A DNA stretch of 64,000 bases from Nitrospira sp. (GCA_020846195.1 JADLEJ010000024.1:62001-126000), one strand, 5' to 3'. Positions 1-8,892 are shown, counted from the first letter of the stretch. Numbers and translations are program-made. The notes: a model not told the origin generated them from the letters alone.

Positions 1-1501
1 CCAGCACCCGCCGCAATTCGACCATCGCCAGCGTGTCGCGCTTGCAGTAAGCCAGCAGCTCCGCTTGAATTCTGGCCCGTTCAATCCAATCGGTCTCGAC
101 GAAAACCATCTTGTAGTATTCGGATGCCGCCTGTCCGCCTTCCCTGATATTCAAATCGTCATACCGCAACGCCGGAACCAGCGCCGGCAGCACTTCCTTG
201 AGCGAATAGGACCCATTGAACTCCGGATGGTAATAGTGCTCTTTGACGACCGGGTGCAGATCCCAGATCCGTTTCACCAGTGCCTTGAGCGCCGGTCGGA
301 GGGACGGCAGAAACTCAGCCAGTTGCTCGATGACCGATTTTTCATACGGCGAATAGACACAGATACTGCCCTTGCTGCCCAGCGAGTCCAACAGCGCCTC
401 AGCGAGCGCCTTGCGCGGATCGGTCTCTTCGGTGTGGAGAAATTCGTGATGAAGCAACTCCCCTTGATCGGACTCAATATGATTCGACCATTGCACTGGC
501 AAGGCTTGATACGGACGAGTTCCGGCAAATCGCGGCACGGCCAGCATGACGGTTTCAAAATCCAGATGATGCACCGGAAACCGCACGGTCTTAAGCGCCG
601 CCTCTAACTTCTCGGAGACCCACTCGACATTCTCTTTGACTTTCCGCTGAACCGCCGACAATTTCGTGCCTTCCGGAATCTCATCGATCGTCACCACCCC
701 TTGCTCAGCCAGCTGACTAGCGATCTGCTTGGCGCCGGGCAGGTAAAAAATCCACCGCTCCGGCTTTCGACTCGTGCAATGGGCCCAAAACGGACATTCG
801 TAGGGCGCAAAACAATGTCGATCCGGCTCAATCAACGGAGGAGCCGGCAGAAGGAGCATGGCCTTCATCGCGGCAACCCGATCCGGCACCATCGCCTGAC
901 GCTCTATTACAATAGAAGAGAGCTCCTCGATAGCGAACAGTTCATTCAGATCGACTTCACCACCGGCATAGGTGTAGGCGGTATTGATCCGCATAAGATG
1001 ACAGCTGACGATATTCAGACCGGCACTCACAAGCACGGAGCGCTGCAACGCCAGATCGTCTAGATGCACATCCTTCACCTTCGTGGAGGACTTCACCTCG
1101 ATCAGCCGCCATCCTGCGGGAATTCCCTCTGCCGCCGGCACCCGTTCCACTATATCCGCGCGAACGAGTATGCCCTCGGCCATGATCGCTGCTTCAAAAA
1201 TCGCCGGGATGGTTTCATCGGCCATGAATTCCGTCGTCTGCGCAAGCGCCACCTCGGCCTGTCGATAACCGGCGGTCACCAGGCGTCCGCCAGGAAAACT
1301 GCGCCGCGCCAGTTCGCCGACGTCCGTCCCCATATCCAGGATCGCCTGCGTCCCGGCATCAGGCGGCGTCGCAAGGTAGGGCTGATGGATCTCCAAATAC
1401 AGCCGCTTATGGCATTGCAGACCGGAGATAAATTTCGACTTAGAAAGACGAGGCACTTTCCGCACCTCACCCACCGGAAGGTCTGTCGCTTGTTCCGCCA
1501 T
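1..1501 (-). CDS. DUF2779-type nuclease (RecB/Cas4-like plus DEDD exonuclease-like), 3' end outside window
   Basis: An open minus-strand frame runs off the left edge; 500 residues are visible from an ATG at 1501. Residues 1-250 look like a Cas4/RecB-family PD-(D/E)XK nuclease: Asp116 (RADIVER) and Glu135-Val-Lys137 (IEVKSS) form the metal site, and Cys30 with Cys230, Cys236 and Cys242 (spacing C-x5-C-x5-C) has the layout of the Fe-S cluster of Cas4/AddB nucleases. From about residue 310 a second catalytic core begins with HLDFET (Asp314, Glu316), the first motif of DEDD/DnaQ-like exonucleases; YCKRDT near the visible end would be its last Asp motif. This two-nuclease arrangement is what I know as the DUF2779 family, whose role is not established. 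The gene is divergent from the MATE gene. The assignment rests on motifs; the truncated end cannot be judged. Confidence 0.8.
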   Translation of the reverse strand, partial: MAEQATDLPVGEVRKVPRLSKSKFISGLQCHKRLYLEIHQPYLATPPDAGTQAILDMGTDVGELARRSFPGGRLVTAGYRQAEVALAQTTEFMADETIPAIFEAAIMAEGILVRADIVERVPAAEGIPAGWRLIEVKSSTKVKDVHLDDLALQRSVLVSAGLNIVSCHLMRINTAYTYAGGEVDLNELFAIEELSSIVIERQAMVPDRVAAMKAMLLLPAPPLIEPDRHCFAPYECPFWAHCTSRKPERWIFYLPGAKQIASQLAEQGVVTIDEIPEGTKLSAVQRKVKENVEWVSEKLEAALKTVRFPVHHLDFETVMLAVPRFAGTRPYQALPVQWSNHIESDQGELLHHEFLHTEETDPRKALAEALLDSLGSKGSICVYSPYEKSVIEQLAEFLPSLRPALKALVKRIWDLHPVVKEHYYHPEFNGSYSLKEVLPALVPALRYDDLNIREGGQAASEYYKMVFVETDWIERARIQAELLAYCKRDTLAMVELRRVL

Positions 1502-1575
1502 GGCATGACCCTATGCGAATAAATGCGTGTTTGTCTAGCGCGGGCATGTTCTGAGTTCTGTTAGGATAGGGCCGC

Positions 1576-2916
1576 ATGGCTTCCCGCATCGCACACATCC
1601 GCAAATCCGTACTCACCTTGGCCCTGCCGGTCACTGTCAGCAGTCTTCTTCAACGAACCGAAGGCATTGTCGCTGTCTTTCTCGTGGGAGGACTCGGCGC
1701 AATCCCCATTGCCGCCGTCGGCCTGGGGCAACTCCTCGCCTTCATTGCGACAACCTTAGTCTCGGGGCTCTCGGTCGGATCCAACGTCATCATCGCCCAG
1801 CTGTGGGGCGCCAAACGGCATCGTGACGCGGGAGAAGCCGCCCGACACTTTCTCGGACTGTCCATTGCAGTTGCGCTGGTACTTGCCGCGCTAGGCGCGA
1901 CATTGAATCACGTGGCGATGGAGCTGCTGGGCGCCGAACCCGGCGTCATTGAACTCGCAATTCCCTATTCAACGATTATTTTTCTGGTCATCCCCTTCAC
2001 CGTACTCCTTCAAGTCTTATCCTCTATCCTGCAGGGCACCGGCGACACGCGTACGCCGATGTACGCCATGATTCTGGTGAACCTGCTCCACATTGGGATT
2101 GCCTACCCGCTGGTTTATGGCTACTGGGGCTTGCCTGCAATCGGCGTGAAAGGCGCGGCCATTGCCGTAGGGATCGCCGAAGCCATCGGCGTCGCCTTCC
2201 TCCTCTGGCACAGCCGGTTGGTTTTGAAACCCTCCACGCACCTTCGCCAGGATCTCCTCCTCACCATGTGGCAGGTCGGCGCGCCCGTCTCAGGCGAGCG
2301 TATCGTGCAGCAAGCAGGCATCCTCATCTATACGAAACTGGTGCTGCTCTATGGCACCGTCTCCTACGCCGCCCATCAGGTAGGCCTCTCTATCGAGTCG
2401 CTATCGTTCCTGCCGGGATATGGCTTTGCCATCGCCGCCGCCACCATGGTCGGCCAAAGCATCGGAGCTGGCAAATACACCCGAGCTAAGTTGGAGAACT
2501 GGGAAGCCAACCGCCTGGCGATCATCATTATGGCCAGCATGGGCGTGGTGTTTTTCTTCTTCCCCTATCTCTTGCTGCGCGCATTTACCACCGACGACGC
2601 CGTCATCGAACTCGGCACGGTGTTCCTTAAAATCGTCGCCGTCTTGCAGATCCCGCTCGCACTCACGATGGTGATCGCCGGGTCGCTACGCGGAGCCGGA
2701 GACACCCGATTCATCATGAGCGCCACAATGGTGGGCATGTGGGGCGTGCGCGTGCCGCTGGCACTCATCGCCGCCCTCTGGCTCCATCTCTCAGTGTTCT
2801 ATATCTGGCTGGCAATGATCGCGGACTGGACGGTGCGAATGGCGCTCCTGCTCTGGCGCTATCAGTCGGAGCGGTGGAAGAAGATTCGCGTGATTAAAAC
2901 AGCTCATACCCTGTGA
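1576..2916 (+). CDS. MATE family multidrug/cation efflux transporter
   Basis: 446 residues with about twelve hydrophobic segments in two similar halves, the normal length and organisation of MATE (NorM/DinF-type) exporters, which swap Na+ or H+ for cationic drugs across the inner membrane. Typical family stretches are visible: VGGLGAIPIAAVGL near the start, LQGTGDTRTPM at about residues 153-163 and its counterpart LRGAGDTR in the second half. The start is supported by an AGGATAGGG sequence just upstream. It stands alone between a divergent nuclease gene and a convergent PanE-like gene. Substrate cannot be told from sequence. Confidence 0.9.
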   Translation: MASRIAHIRKSVLTLALPVTVSSLLQRTEGIVAVFLVGGLGAIPIAAVGLGQLLAFIATTLVSGLSVGSNVIIAQLWGAKRHRDAGEAARHFLGLSIAVALVLAALGATLNHVAMELLGAEPGVIELAIPYSTIIFLVIPFTVLLQVLSSILQGTGDTRTPMYAMILVNLLHIGIAYPLVYGYWGLPAIGVKGAAIAVGIAEAIGVAFLLWHSRLVLKPSTHLRQDLLLTMWQVGAPVSGERIVQQAGILIYTKLVLLYGTVSYAAHQVGLSIESLSFLPGYGFAIAAATMVGQSIGAGKYTRAKLENWEANRLAIIIMASMGVVFFFFPYLLLRAFTTDDAVIELGTVFLKIVAVLQIPLALTMVIAGSLRGAGDTRFIMSATMVGMWGVRVPLALIAALWLHLSVFYIWLAMIADWTVRMALLLWRYQSERWKKIRVIKTAHTL

Positions 2917-2930
2917 GCACACCTACGACA

Positions 2931-4283
2931 CTAGCACTTCGTCCGTTCCTCAGCCGGCGGCCTGGTGTCCCTCCCATTCCCGACTCGCACTTCGATTCGT
3001 CCCACGCCTTTCACGTTAGCGCAGAGGTCGCCGAGTCCCGGTGTAATCAGGCGGTACGGGCCGCCCTTGCCATCGGGCAGCGGCTCGCCATTGAGCTCAT
3101 AGAGCAAAAGCCCGAAATCCTTCGCCTGTTGCAACGTGAGCGTCGCAGCGTACTTGCCGTCGAGCGAATGAAAGGTGACATGATCGGCTTCGATTGCCAG
3201 TGCCGGCACATCGAGCAGTCCCTGCACCTTGATCGCTTTCCCGGTCATCCCCGGCATCAGCGTACTGACATCCGCGACATGATGCTCCGCAGGAAGCTGC
3301 AGCAGCGCCGCCCCATCAAGTAACACCGGTTGCACCACCGCCCCGTCGATTCGCACCACGCCAGCCCCCTTCTTTTCCTGTTCCGTGATCGCCTTGATCA
3401 TTGCCGTCATCACTTCGTTCACCGGAGTCGGAATCCCCAACTCTCGTCCTTTCTGAACGATGTACCCATTTAAGTAGGCAATTTCCGTCTGCCGGCCGGC
3501 TTTCCAATCGTCATACATTGATGTATGGATATCTCGAATCTCCTGCGTCGCTTTCACCACCCGTTCCGCCATGTCCGCCGGTAACGGGACTTTGACCGCC
3601 GCCGACACCGCGGCGACTTCATCGACAATCTGATGAATCACGCGCATCATCTCCGGGTGATCCAACGCCTTGGAGACCTTGTCATCAATCAATACCGTGA
3701 TCGGATTGAAGACGCAGTTCCAGCACATCTTCTCCCACTTGCTCCGGCGGATATCTTTCGAGAGGTGACAGGGGATGCCGGCAGCCGTGAAGATCTCCTT
3801 GATCTTGAGTAGGCGATCGCTCTCGTGCCCCATCAATTCGCCAATGGCCACCGCACCCTTTTTATAGTGATCGATCACCCCAGGCGCGGCGATTTTCGAA
3901 TAGATAAACGCGACGCCGCCAACCACACAGTCGCGCTGGACACGGGCAATGATCCGGTCTTCAGTATCGATGCCGTTCTGCAACGTCAGAATAACGGTCT
4001 TGTCCGTGAGCACTGGTTCGATCTGCGTCATCACTTCGTCAAGATCGAAGGCCTTCACTCCGAGAATAATCAGATCCGGCTTGGGCAATTCTCGGGGATC
4101 CGCAGCGGCCTGCGGGTGGACTGTGAAGGTTCCGCTCGCGCTGCGAATCGTCAATCCGTTCTGTTTCACCGCTGCCAGCGTCTTCGGCCTGAGCAGAAAC
4201 GACACGTTGGGATTGTTTTTGGCCAGGTGCGCGCCGAAAAACCCGCCCACCGACCCAGCCCCGACTATCAGAATGTTCATCAT
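2931..4283 (-). CDS. 2-dehydropantoate 2-reductase-like protein with an extra C-terminal domain
   Basis: 450 residues. Residues 1-310 are a complete ketopantoate reductase (ApbA/PanE): the N-terminal Rossmann motif GAGSVGG at 8-14, the LQNGID stretch, the conserved Lys/Asn region SKWEKMCWN and the C-terminal helical half with NGYIV near residue 275. Such enzymes reduce ketopantoate with NADPH on the pantothenate/CoA route. After about residue 315 there are ~130 extra residues that resemble the core of the sulfite-oxidase-type molybdopterin domain (VTFHSLDGKYAATL, LNGEPLP, GGPYRLITPG, CANVKGVGRIEV), but too short to be a complete one. PanE proteins normally end near 300 residues. The start has a GAGGAG site upstream. 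The reductase call is firm; the role of the tail is unknown. A type III pantothenate kinase is also encoded in the window (13,575). Confidence 0.8.
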   Translation of the reverse strand: MMNILIVGAGSVGGFFGAHLAKNNPNVSFLLRPKTLAAVKQNGLTIRSASGTFTVHPQAAADPRELPKPDLIILGVKAFDLDEVMTQIEPVLTDKTVILTLQNGIDTEDRIIARVQRDCVVGGVAFIYSKIAAPGVIDHYKKGAVAIGELMGHESDRLLKIKEIFTAAGIPCHLSKDIRRSKWEKMCWNCVFNPITVLIDDKVSKALDHPEMMRVIHQIVDEVAAVSAAVKVPLPADMAERVVKATQEIRDIHTSMYDDWKAGRQTEIAYLNGYIVQKGRELGIPTPVNEVMTAMIKAITEQEKKGAGVVRIDGAVVQPVLLDGAALLQLPAEHHVADVSTLMPGMTGKAIKVQGLLDVPALAIEADHVTFHSLDGKYAATLTLQQAKDFGLLLYELNGEPLPDGKGGPYRLITPGLGDLCANVKGVGRIEVRVGNGRDTRPPAEERTKC

Positions 4284-4309
4284 TGTGACTCCTCGTTCAA
4301 AGAGGCCGT

Positions 4310-4338
4310 ACTATAGCAGGCGGGCTAATTGGTATAAA
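4310..4338 (-). promoter_or_regulatory. Candidate promoter for the PanE-like gene, overlapping the sirtuin -10
   Basis: Read on the minus strand: TTTATA, 17-bp spacer, TATAGT, lying about 27 bp before the PanE-like start codon. The same bases read on the plus strand give an extended -10 (TGG then TATAAA at 4333-4338) only about ten bases before the sirtuin ATG. Pattern match only. Confidence 0.35.
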
Positions 4339-4348
4339 ATACCTCGCC

Positions 4349-5077
4349 ATGATCTCAGACCATCTCACTGAAGCCCGTGCCCGCGTGGCAGCGGCCCATT
4401 CCATCGCAGTTCTGACCGGCGCTGGAATCTCCGCCGACAGCGGAGTCCCGACCTTCCGCGGCGCGGATGGTTTGTGGCGCAATTTTCGAGCGGAGGATCT
4501 GGCAACGCCGGACGCCTTCGCTCGCGATCCCCGCTTAGTCTGGGAATGGTACAGCTGGCGGCGCGAGGTGATCGCCTCGACAGAACCGAACCCAGCCCAT
4601 CATGCGCTGGTCCGACTGGAAACGCGCGCACAGCGATTCCACCTGATCACGCAAAATGTCGATGGGCTCCACCGCATGGCTGGTTCGCAACACCTGTCAG
4701 AATTGCACGGAAACATCTGGGAGGTCCGCTGCACGTCCTGCCGCCTTGTCACAGACAACCGCGATGTGCCGCTATCCCTGCTGCCTTACTGCCACACATG
4801 CGGCGGCTTGCTGCGGCCGCATATCGTCTGGTTCGGCGAAGCGCTGGACGACTGCATTCTGGCCGCGAGCATGCACGCCGTCGAATCCTGCGACGTGCTG
4901 ATCGTCATCGGCACATCGGGGCTCGTCTATCCTGCGGCGACGCTGATGCCCATCGCACAATCGCACGGCGGATTCGTCATTGAGATCAACCTGGCATCGA
5001 CCGCCCATTCATCCACCGCCGCGCTCACGCTCCAGGGACGGGCGCGAGACATCGTGCCTCTGCTGCTGAAGGAGTGA
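4349..5077 (+). CDS. cobB: Sir2-family NAD-dependent protein deacylase (class III sirtuin)
   Basis: 242 residues, the usual bacterial sirtuin length. Rossmann motifs GAGIS and FRG, catalytic TQNVDGLH and LHGN, and a four-cysteine zinc site (CTSC then CHTC) are all present. Tyr and Arg three residues apart in EWYSWRRE match the Tyr/Arg pair that lets SIRT5 and E. coli CobB accept succinyl- and malonyl-lysine, so desuccinylase activity is likely. The reaction uses NAD+ to remove acyl groups from lysines, giving nicotinamide and O-acyl-ADP-ribose. No Shine-Dalgarno site is seen before the ATG and an extended -10 lies only about ten bases upstream, so the mRNA may be nearly leaderless. Confidence 0.92.
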   Translation: MISDHLTEARARVAAAHSIAVLTGAGISADSGVPTFRGADGLWRNFRAEDLATPDAFARDPRLVWEWYSWRREVIASTEPNPAHHALVRLETRAQRFHLITQNVDGLHRMAGSQHLSELHGNIWEVRCTSCRLVTDNRDVPLSLLPYCHTCGGLLRPHIVWFGEALDDCILAASMHAVESCDVLIVIGTSGLVYPAATLMPIAQSHGGFVIEINLASTAHSSTAALTLQGRARDIVPLLLKE

Positions 5078-5090
5078 GGCCGAATACGGG

Positions 5091-5119
5091 TTGTGCGAGA
5101 GTCGCCACCCTGTTATAGA
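5091..5119 (+). promoter_or_regulatory. Candidate promoter of the nitrilase-GNAT pair
   Basis: TTGTGC at 5091, 17-bp spacer, TATAGA at 5114, about 35 bp before the nitrilase ATG. The -35 is weak. Confidence 0.35.
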
Positions 5120-5153
5120 TATCGAAACCTTTGTTCACCACTCATAGGAAATT

Positions 5154-6041
5154 ATGGAACGCCTTCGCGTCGCGTCACTCCAATACTTCATCCGGCCCGT
5201 CCAAACGTTCGAGCAGTTTCGAGACCAAGTCCAGGCGCTCGTGGAAACGGCGGCCGACTATAAAGCCCAGCTGCTCGTCTTCCCCGAATATTTCACCGTT
5301 CAGCTTCTGACCTTGGGCAATGTGAAACGCCCCATTCGCGAGCAAGTCAGAGATTTGGCGCAGCAAGCCGAGCGGTTCAGCACACTCATGGAAGACCTCG
5401 CCAAACGGCACCGCTTGTACATTATCGCCGGCACCATTCCCGTCATGGCAGACGGAGCGGACCGCGTATACAACGAAAGTTTCTTTTTTTCCCCCACTGG
5501 CACTCGCGGCGTGCAGGGAAAACTCCATATGACTCGTTTCGAGAAAGAAGAGTGGAAGATTTCTCCGCACGTGAAATTCCGCATCTTCGAAACCGCGTTC
5601 GGCCGCGTCGCGATCACCATTTGCTACGACGTCGAGTTTCCTGAGATCGCCAGGGCCGCCGGGCGCGAGGGCGCGCACATTTTGGTAGTTCCAAGTTGCA
5701 CCGATGACCGGCAAGGGTTTCTTCGCGTGCGCTATTGCGCGCAAGCCCGCGCCATCGAAAACCAGATGTACGTGGTGCAGTCCTCCACGGTCGGATCCCT
5801 CCCGATGGTACCAGCCGTTAGCCTCAACTATGGCCAAGCCTCGATTCTGACGCCGAGCGACTTTTCCTTTTCGCGGGACGGCATCCTTGCCGAGGGCACT
5901 CCCAATCAGGAAAGCATGGTTATCGGCGACTTGAACCTCTCGACGATTCTCCGCGACCGCACACACGGCACCGTGTTGCCCTTGCTCGACAGCCATCAAA
6001 CCGCGGAGATTGTTCGACAGACCGAAATTACTCCGCTATGA
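5154..6041 (+). CDS. Carbon-nitrogen hydrolase (nitrilase superfamily)
   Basis: 295 residues with the Glu-Lys-Cys catalytic triad of the nitrilase superfamily in order: Glu in VFPEYF (about residue 45), Lys in GKLHMTRFEKEEW and Cys in ITICYDVEFPE (about residue 159). These cytoplasmic enzymes hydrolyse amides or nitriles. The start follows a TAGGAAATT sequence. Its stop overlaps the start of the GNAT gene by 4 bp (ATGA). In many bacteria these two domains form one polypeptide (GNAT plus carbon-nitrogen hydrolase), so the overlapping pair probably works together. Substrate unknown. Confidence 0.9.
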   Translation: MERLRVASLQYFIRPVQTFEQFRDQVQALVETAADYKAQLLVFPEYFTVQLLTLGNVKRPIREQVRDLAQQAERFSTLMEDLAKRHRLYIIAGTIPVMADGADRVYNESFFFSPTGTRGVQGKLHMTRFEKEEWKISPHVKFRIFETAFGRVAITICYDVEFPEIARAAGREGAHILVVPSCTDDRQGFLRVRYCAQARAIENQMYVVQSSTVGSLPMVPAVSLNYGQASILTPSDFSFSRDGILAEGTPNQESMVIGDLNLSTILRDRTHGTVLPLLDSHQTAEIVRQTEITPL

Positions 6042-6730
6042 CCACGCCGCGAGATCACATCCTCGTTCGTCAAACCCGGCCAGACGACTTTCCTGCGATT
6101 ATCGCCCTTTCAAAAACGGTGTACTCCTTCCCTCCCCACTGGAACGAACGGCTCTTGACGTCCCATCTCGCGATCTTCCCCGAAGGACAATTGGTCGCCA
6201 TCGACTCGTCCTCGGGCACGCTGGTTGGAATGGCTGCGAGCCTCGTCATTCGATGGAACGACTATAATGTCCAGGGATCGTGGAAATACTTTACCGATGA
6301 AGGCATGCTCACCAACCATGACCCGGTAAGAGGCCGCACGCTCTATGGAGCGGAAGTCATGGTGTCGCCGACGATGCAGCGCAGCGGAATCGGCTCGGCC
6401 CTCTATGCCGCCCGCCGCCGGCTGGTTGAAGACCTTGCCCTCCCCCGGATTCGCGCCGGAGCCCGGCTGCGTGGCTACTCCCGCTACGCCGACAAAATGA
6501 CCGCCGAGGATTATGCTGTGAATGTGATTCGAGGAGAAATCACAGGGATGACCTTGCCGTTTCAACTGAAGCAGGGGTTTCGCGTCTTAGCCGTGGTCCC
6601 GGACTATCTTCCGGGCGATCCGGAAAGCCTCGGCTATGCCGCCGTCATCGAATGGATCAACCGTCAGGCCGCGACTCCATCGGATTATGGGACATACGAT
6701 CCCAAATTCGCCCTGCCTGAATCGCGCTAA
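6038..6730 (+). CDS. GNAT family N-acetyltransferase
   Basis: 230 residues. The acetyl-CoA-binding motif of GNAT enzymes is in the middle: GAEVMVSPTMQRSGIGSALY (the Q/R-x-x-G-x-G/A signature), followed by ARRRLVEDLALPRIRAGARL. It begins inside the last codons of the nitrilase gene (ATGA overlap), so the two are translationally coupled. A fused version of this pair is common in other genomes, which suggests a joint pathway on an unknown amine substrate. Confidence 0.88.
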   Translation: MTTPRDHILVRQTRPDDFPAIIALSKTVYSFPPHWNERLLTSHLAIFPEGQLVAIDSSSGTLVGMAASLVIRWNDYNVQGSWKYFTDEGMLTNHDPVRGRTLYGAEVMVSPTMQRSGIGSALYAARRRLVEDLALPRIRAGARLRGYSRYADKMTAEDYAVNVIRGEITGMTLPFQLKQGFRVLAVVPDYLPGDPESLGYAAVIEWINRQAATPSDYGTYDPKFALPESR

Positions 6731-6735
6731 GCGTT

Positions 6736-7464
6736 CTACTTCCCGCCCTGCAACAGCCGCGACATCTCCGACAACGTGGAAACCCGAACCGCCCCGGCGG
6801 GCAACTCACCTGGCGACTGTCCCGCGCGATCGAGCCACACGCCCGTTAACCCGGCTCGGACAGCGCCCTCGACATCGTCTCGCAAACTATCCCCGACATG
6901 CATCGCATCTTCGGGATCGACTGCATGTTTCTCCAGCGCGAGGCGGAAGATTTTCGGAGCGGGCTTCGCCGCTTGGGATAAACTAGAAATTGTGATGGTG
7001 TCGAACAACTGTTCAATGCCCAGCCCTCGCAACAAGGGAAACAGCCGGGAATCGAAGTTTGAGATAATGCCCAGCTCCAGCCCCTGCGCCTTGAGCTGGC
7101 GCAGCACCGCCTCCGTCTCCGAGTACAACTTCCAGGTGCCAGGGTCCGCGAAGACCTGAAACACCTCCTCGAAGAATTCATCGAATTTTTCAAACATGCC
7201 CACGCGATAAAACACGTTGTGAACGATGTCGAACCACCACAGCCGTTCGCTTTGTTTGAGTGCCGCAGGTTCCGTTGGCGCAAACACCGGCGGGGAGGCA
7301 TCCTTAAAGGCCCGGCTAAAGGCTTGCTTGATAGACTCAAGCGACGCCGGAGTCTGCCGGAATCCGTGGCGCACAGCATAGTGCAAATAGATCTCCGCAA
7401 CCGATCCATTGATGTGAAACAATGTCTGGGCGGCATCGAAAAAAACGACCTGGTACGTTCGCAT
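6736..7464 (-). CDS. HAD family hydrolase
   Basis: 242 residues. HAD motifs in order: FFDAAQTLF (nucleophile Asp), ISNFDSR (motif II), KPAPKIF (motif III Lys) and HVGDSLRDDVEGA (motif IV acidic pair). Motif I is DxA rather than DxD; the second position is Ala, as in the HDHD3-like branch, so the usual acid/base Asp is absent and phosphatase activity may be slow or specialised. I take ATG 7464; a GTG sits directly before it and a GAGGAGAGG site precedes both. Convergent with the GNAT gene. Confidence 0.85.
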   Translation of the reverse strand: MRTYQVVFFDAAQTLFHINGSVAEIYLHYAVRHGFRQTPASLESIKQAFSRAFKDASPPVFAPTEPAALKQSERLWWFDIVHNVFYRVGMFEKFDEFFEEVFQVFADPGTWKLYSETEAVLRQLKAQGLELGIISNFDSRLFPLLRGLGIEQLFDTITISSLSQAAKPAPKIFRLALEKHAVDPEDAMHVGDSLRDDVEGAVRAGLTGVWLDRAGQSPGELPAGAVRVSTLSEMSRLLQGGK

Positions 7465-7564
7465 CACAACGACCTCTCCTCAGTACTCGTATCCGCGAGA
7501 ACAAGCACCGAATTGTAAGGCGCCGATACCGTGGAGTCAAAACCGAGCACTATCCTTCGATTTC

Positions 7565-7593
7565 TTGACAAAGAATACCCCCCCTGCTAGCTT
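7565..7593 (+). promoter_or_regulatory. Candidate promoter of the receiver-domain gene
   Basis: Consensus TTGACA at 7565-7570, 17-bp spacer, TAGCTT at 7588-7593 preceded by TGC (an extended -10 feature). It lies about 30 bp before the GTG start. Confidence 0.5.
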
Positions 7594-7623
7594 CGTAATA
7601 CTTCAATACAATTGGAGAGTTAG

Positions 7624-8754
7624 GTGGCATCTTCCATTTTCATCGTCGATAGCAGTCCGGCCGTCAGACGCATGGTTGAGCAAATCTCAACGCCTGAAGG
7701 GTTTGACGTCGTTGGCTTTCAAGACGGTCCTGCCGCCCTCGAAGCAGCCAGGCGCATCAGTCCCGCACTGATCATCGCCGACTACCATCTCGACAACATG
7801 ACATTCTCAGGCTTCTGCAAAGAAGTGAACAAGCTCGACAGCCTCAGCGAGACGTTTCTGATCTCGTTGGTCAATCCAGCCGATCGCCCGGATGAAAACC
7901 TGCTCAAAACTTTGGGCGTGAAAGCCGTTCTGAACAAACCGTTTCAGTCGGAAGATCTCCTTGACGTCATCAAGAACCTTCCCCACAAAACGCAGCCCCA
8001 ACAAAACGGCGCCCGCCTCAAGCGGCGAGTCTGGCCACCAGACTCCACATCGACCGACACAGACCATGACGACGCAGTAATGAACCCGTTAGACATCTCC
8101 GATGAGCAGGAGAGCCACTCCATGGATCACTCACAAGACGCAGCCCCCATCGCCACGAACGCCGCCCCGCCGCCCCCCGGCCCTGAAGAAGCCATGAAAG
8201 GCCTCTTCGGACAGCTGCTAGAGTCGATGACCGAACGGACGGAGAGGCGAATTGCCGACCTGCTTCCTCACGCCATCGAGAAAGAGCTCGCGACCCGTAT
8301 TCGCTCGGCCGTAAAAGCTGAACTGGACGGCCAACTGGGGGAAATACTTTCGCAGGAACAGTTGATGACGATTGTCCATCCGCTGCTGGTGCAGGAGCTG
8401 CCCTCATTAATCAGGCAAGAAATGGCCGCGAACGAAGCGCTGATCCGTCAAGCTGTCTCCGATGTCGCAAGCCCGGCCATCAAAGACATGCTCGACCAAT
8501 CCGTTCGCGAGCTGGCCGAAGCCAGCGTGCGCAAGCAACTCCCCGATGTGGTGCGGGAACACCTGGGATCGATCGATCTGCTGGTGAAAGAAGAAATCAG
8601 GCAGGCAACTCTCAAACACGCTCCGCTCATCGCCGACGACCTGGTCCGGGCAACCGCCGAGCAGACTGTCGAGCAGGCGGTGCAGCGAATCGTTCCCGAA
8701 CTCGCGGAACAACACATTAAGGCGGAGCTCACCCGCCTCACGGCAGTGGAGTAG
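7624..8754 (+). CDS. Response-regulator receiver protein with long helical C-terminal tail
   Basis: 376 residues with a GTG start and a GGAGAG site upstream. Residues 1-120 are a CheY-like receiver: FIVDSS acidic pocket, phospho-acceptor Asp in IIADYHLD (about residue 49), Ser in LISLV and Lys in LNKPF. An acidic, Pro-rich linker follows (about 120-195). The last ~180 residues are almost entirely charged amphipathic helix with repeated Leu/Val/Ile spacing and no DNA-binding, output-enzyme or PilZ motif, so it probably oligomerises or acts as a scaffold; similar tails occur in polarity/motility regulators, but that is analogy. No histidine kinase gene is adjacent. Confidence 0.75.
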   Translation: MASSIFIVDSSPAVRRMVEQISTPEGFDVVGFQDGPAALEAARRISPALIIADYHLDNMTFSGFCKEVNKLDSLSETFLISLVNPADRPDENLLKTLGVKAVLNKPFQSEDLLDVIKNLPHKTQPQQNGARLKRRVWPPDSTSTDTDHDDAVMNPLDISDEQESHSMDHSQDAAPIATNAAPPPPGPEEAMKGLFGQLLESMTERTERRIADLLPHAIEKELATRIRSAVKAELDGQLGEILSQEQLMTIVHPLLVQELPSLIRQEMAANEALIRQAVSDVASPAIKDMLDQSVRELAEASVRKQLPDVVREHLGSIDLLVKEEIRQATLKHAPLIADDLVRATAEQTVEQAVQRIVPELAEQHIKAELTRLTAVE

Positions 8755-8772
8755 GCTCCCGCCTACCCCGCT

Positions 8773-8892
8773 CTAGCTCTTCTTGCTGGTCCGTTTCCCC
8801 TTCTGGCGCGCCTTTACCAGCGCTTTCACCCGCGTCACGTTCTTGCGGTGCTTCTTGCGGGTCTTCCGATCTTTCTCACGTCCTCGCGGCAT
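8773..8892 (-). CDS. 39-residue highly basic protein
   Basis: Starts MPRGREKDRKTRKKHRKN and is nearly half Lys/Arg. The ATG at 8892 has an AAGGGAG site at good distance, which argues for real translation; an upstream in-frame extension to 8994 lacks such a site and has a different composition. It could bind nucleic acid like small ribosome-associated or histone-like peptides, but no family is recognised. Convergent with the receiver gene and divergent from valS. Confidence 0.6.
   Translation of the reverse strand: MPRGREKDRKTRKKHRKNVTRVKALVKARQKGKRTSKKS

Noticed and set aside
65..1522. Several plus-strand frames at the left edge
   Set aside because: They mirror the long minus-strand DUF2779-type gene, which has clear motifs throughout.
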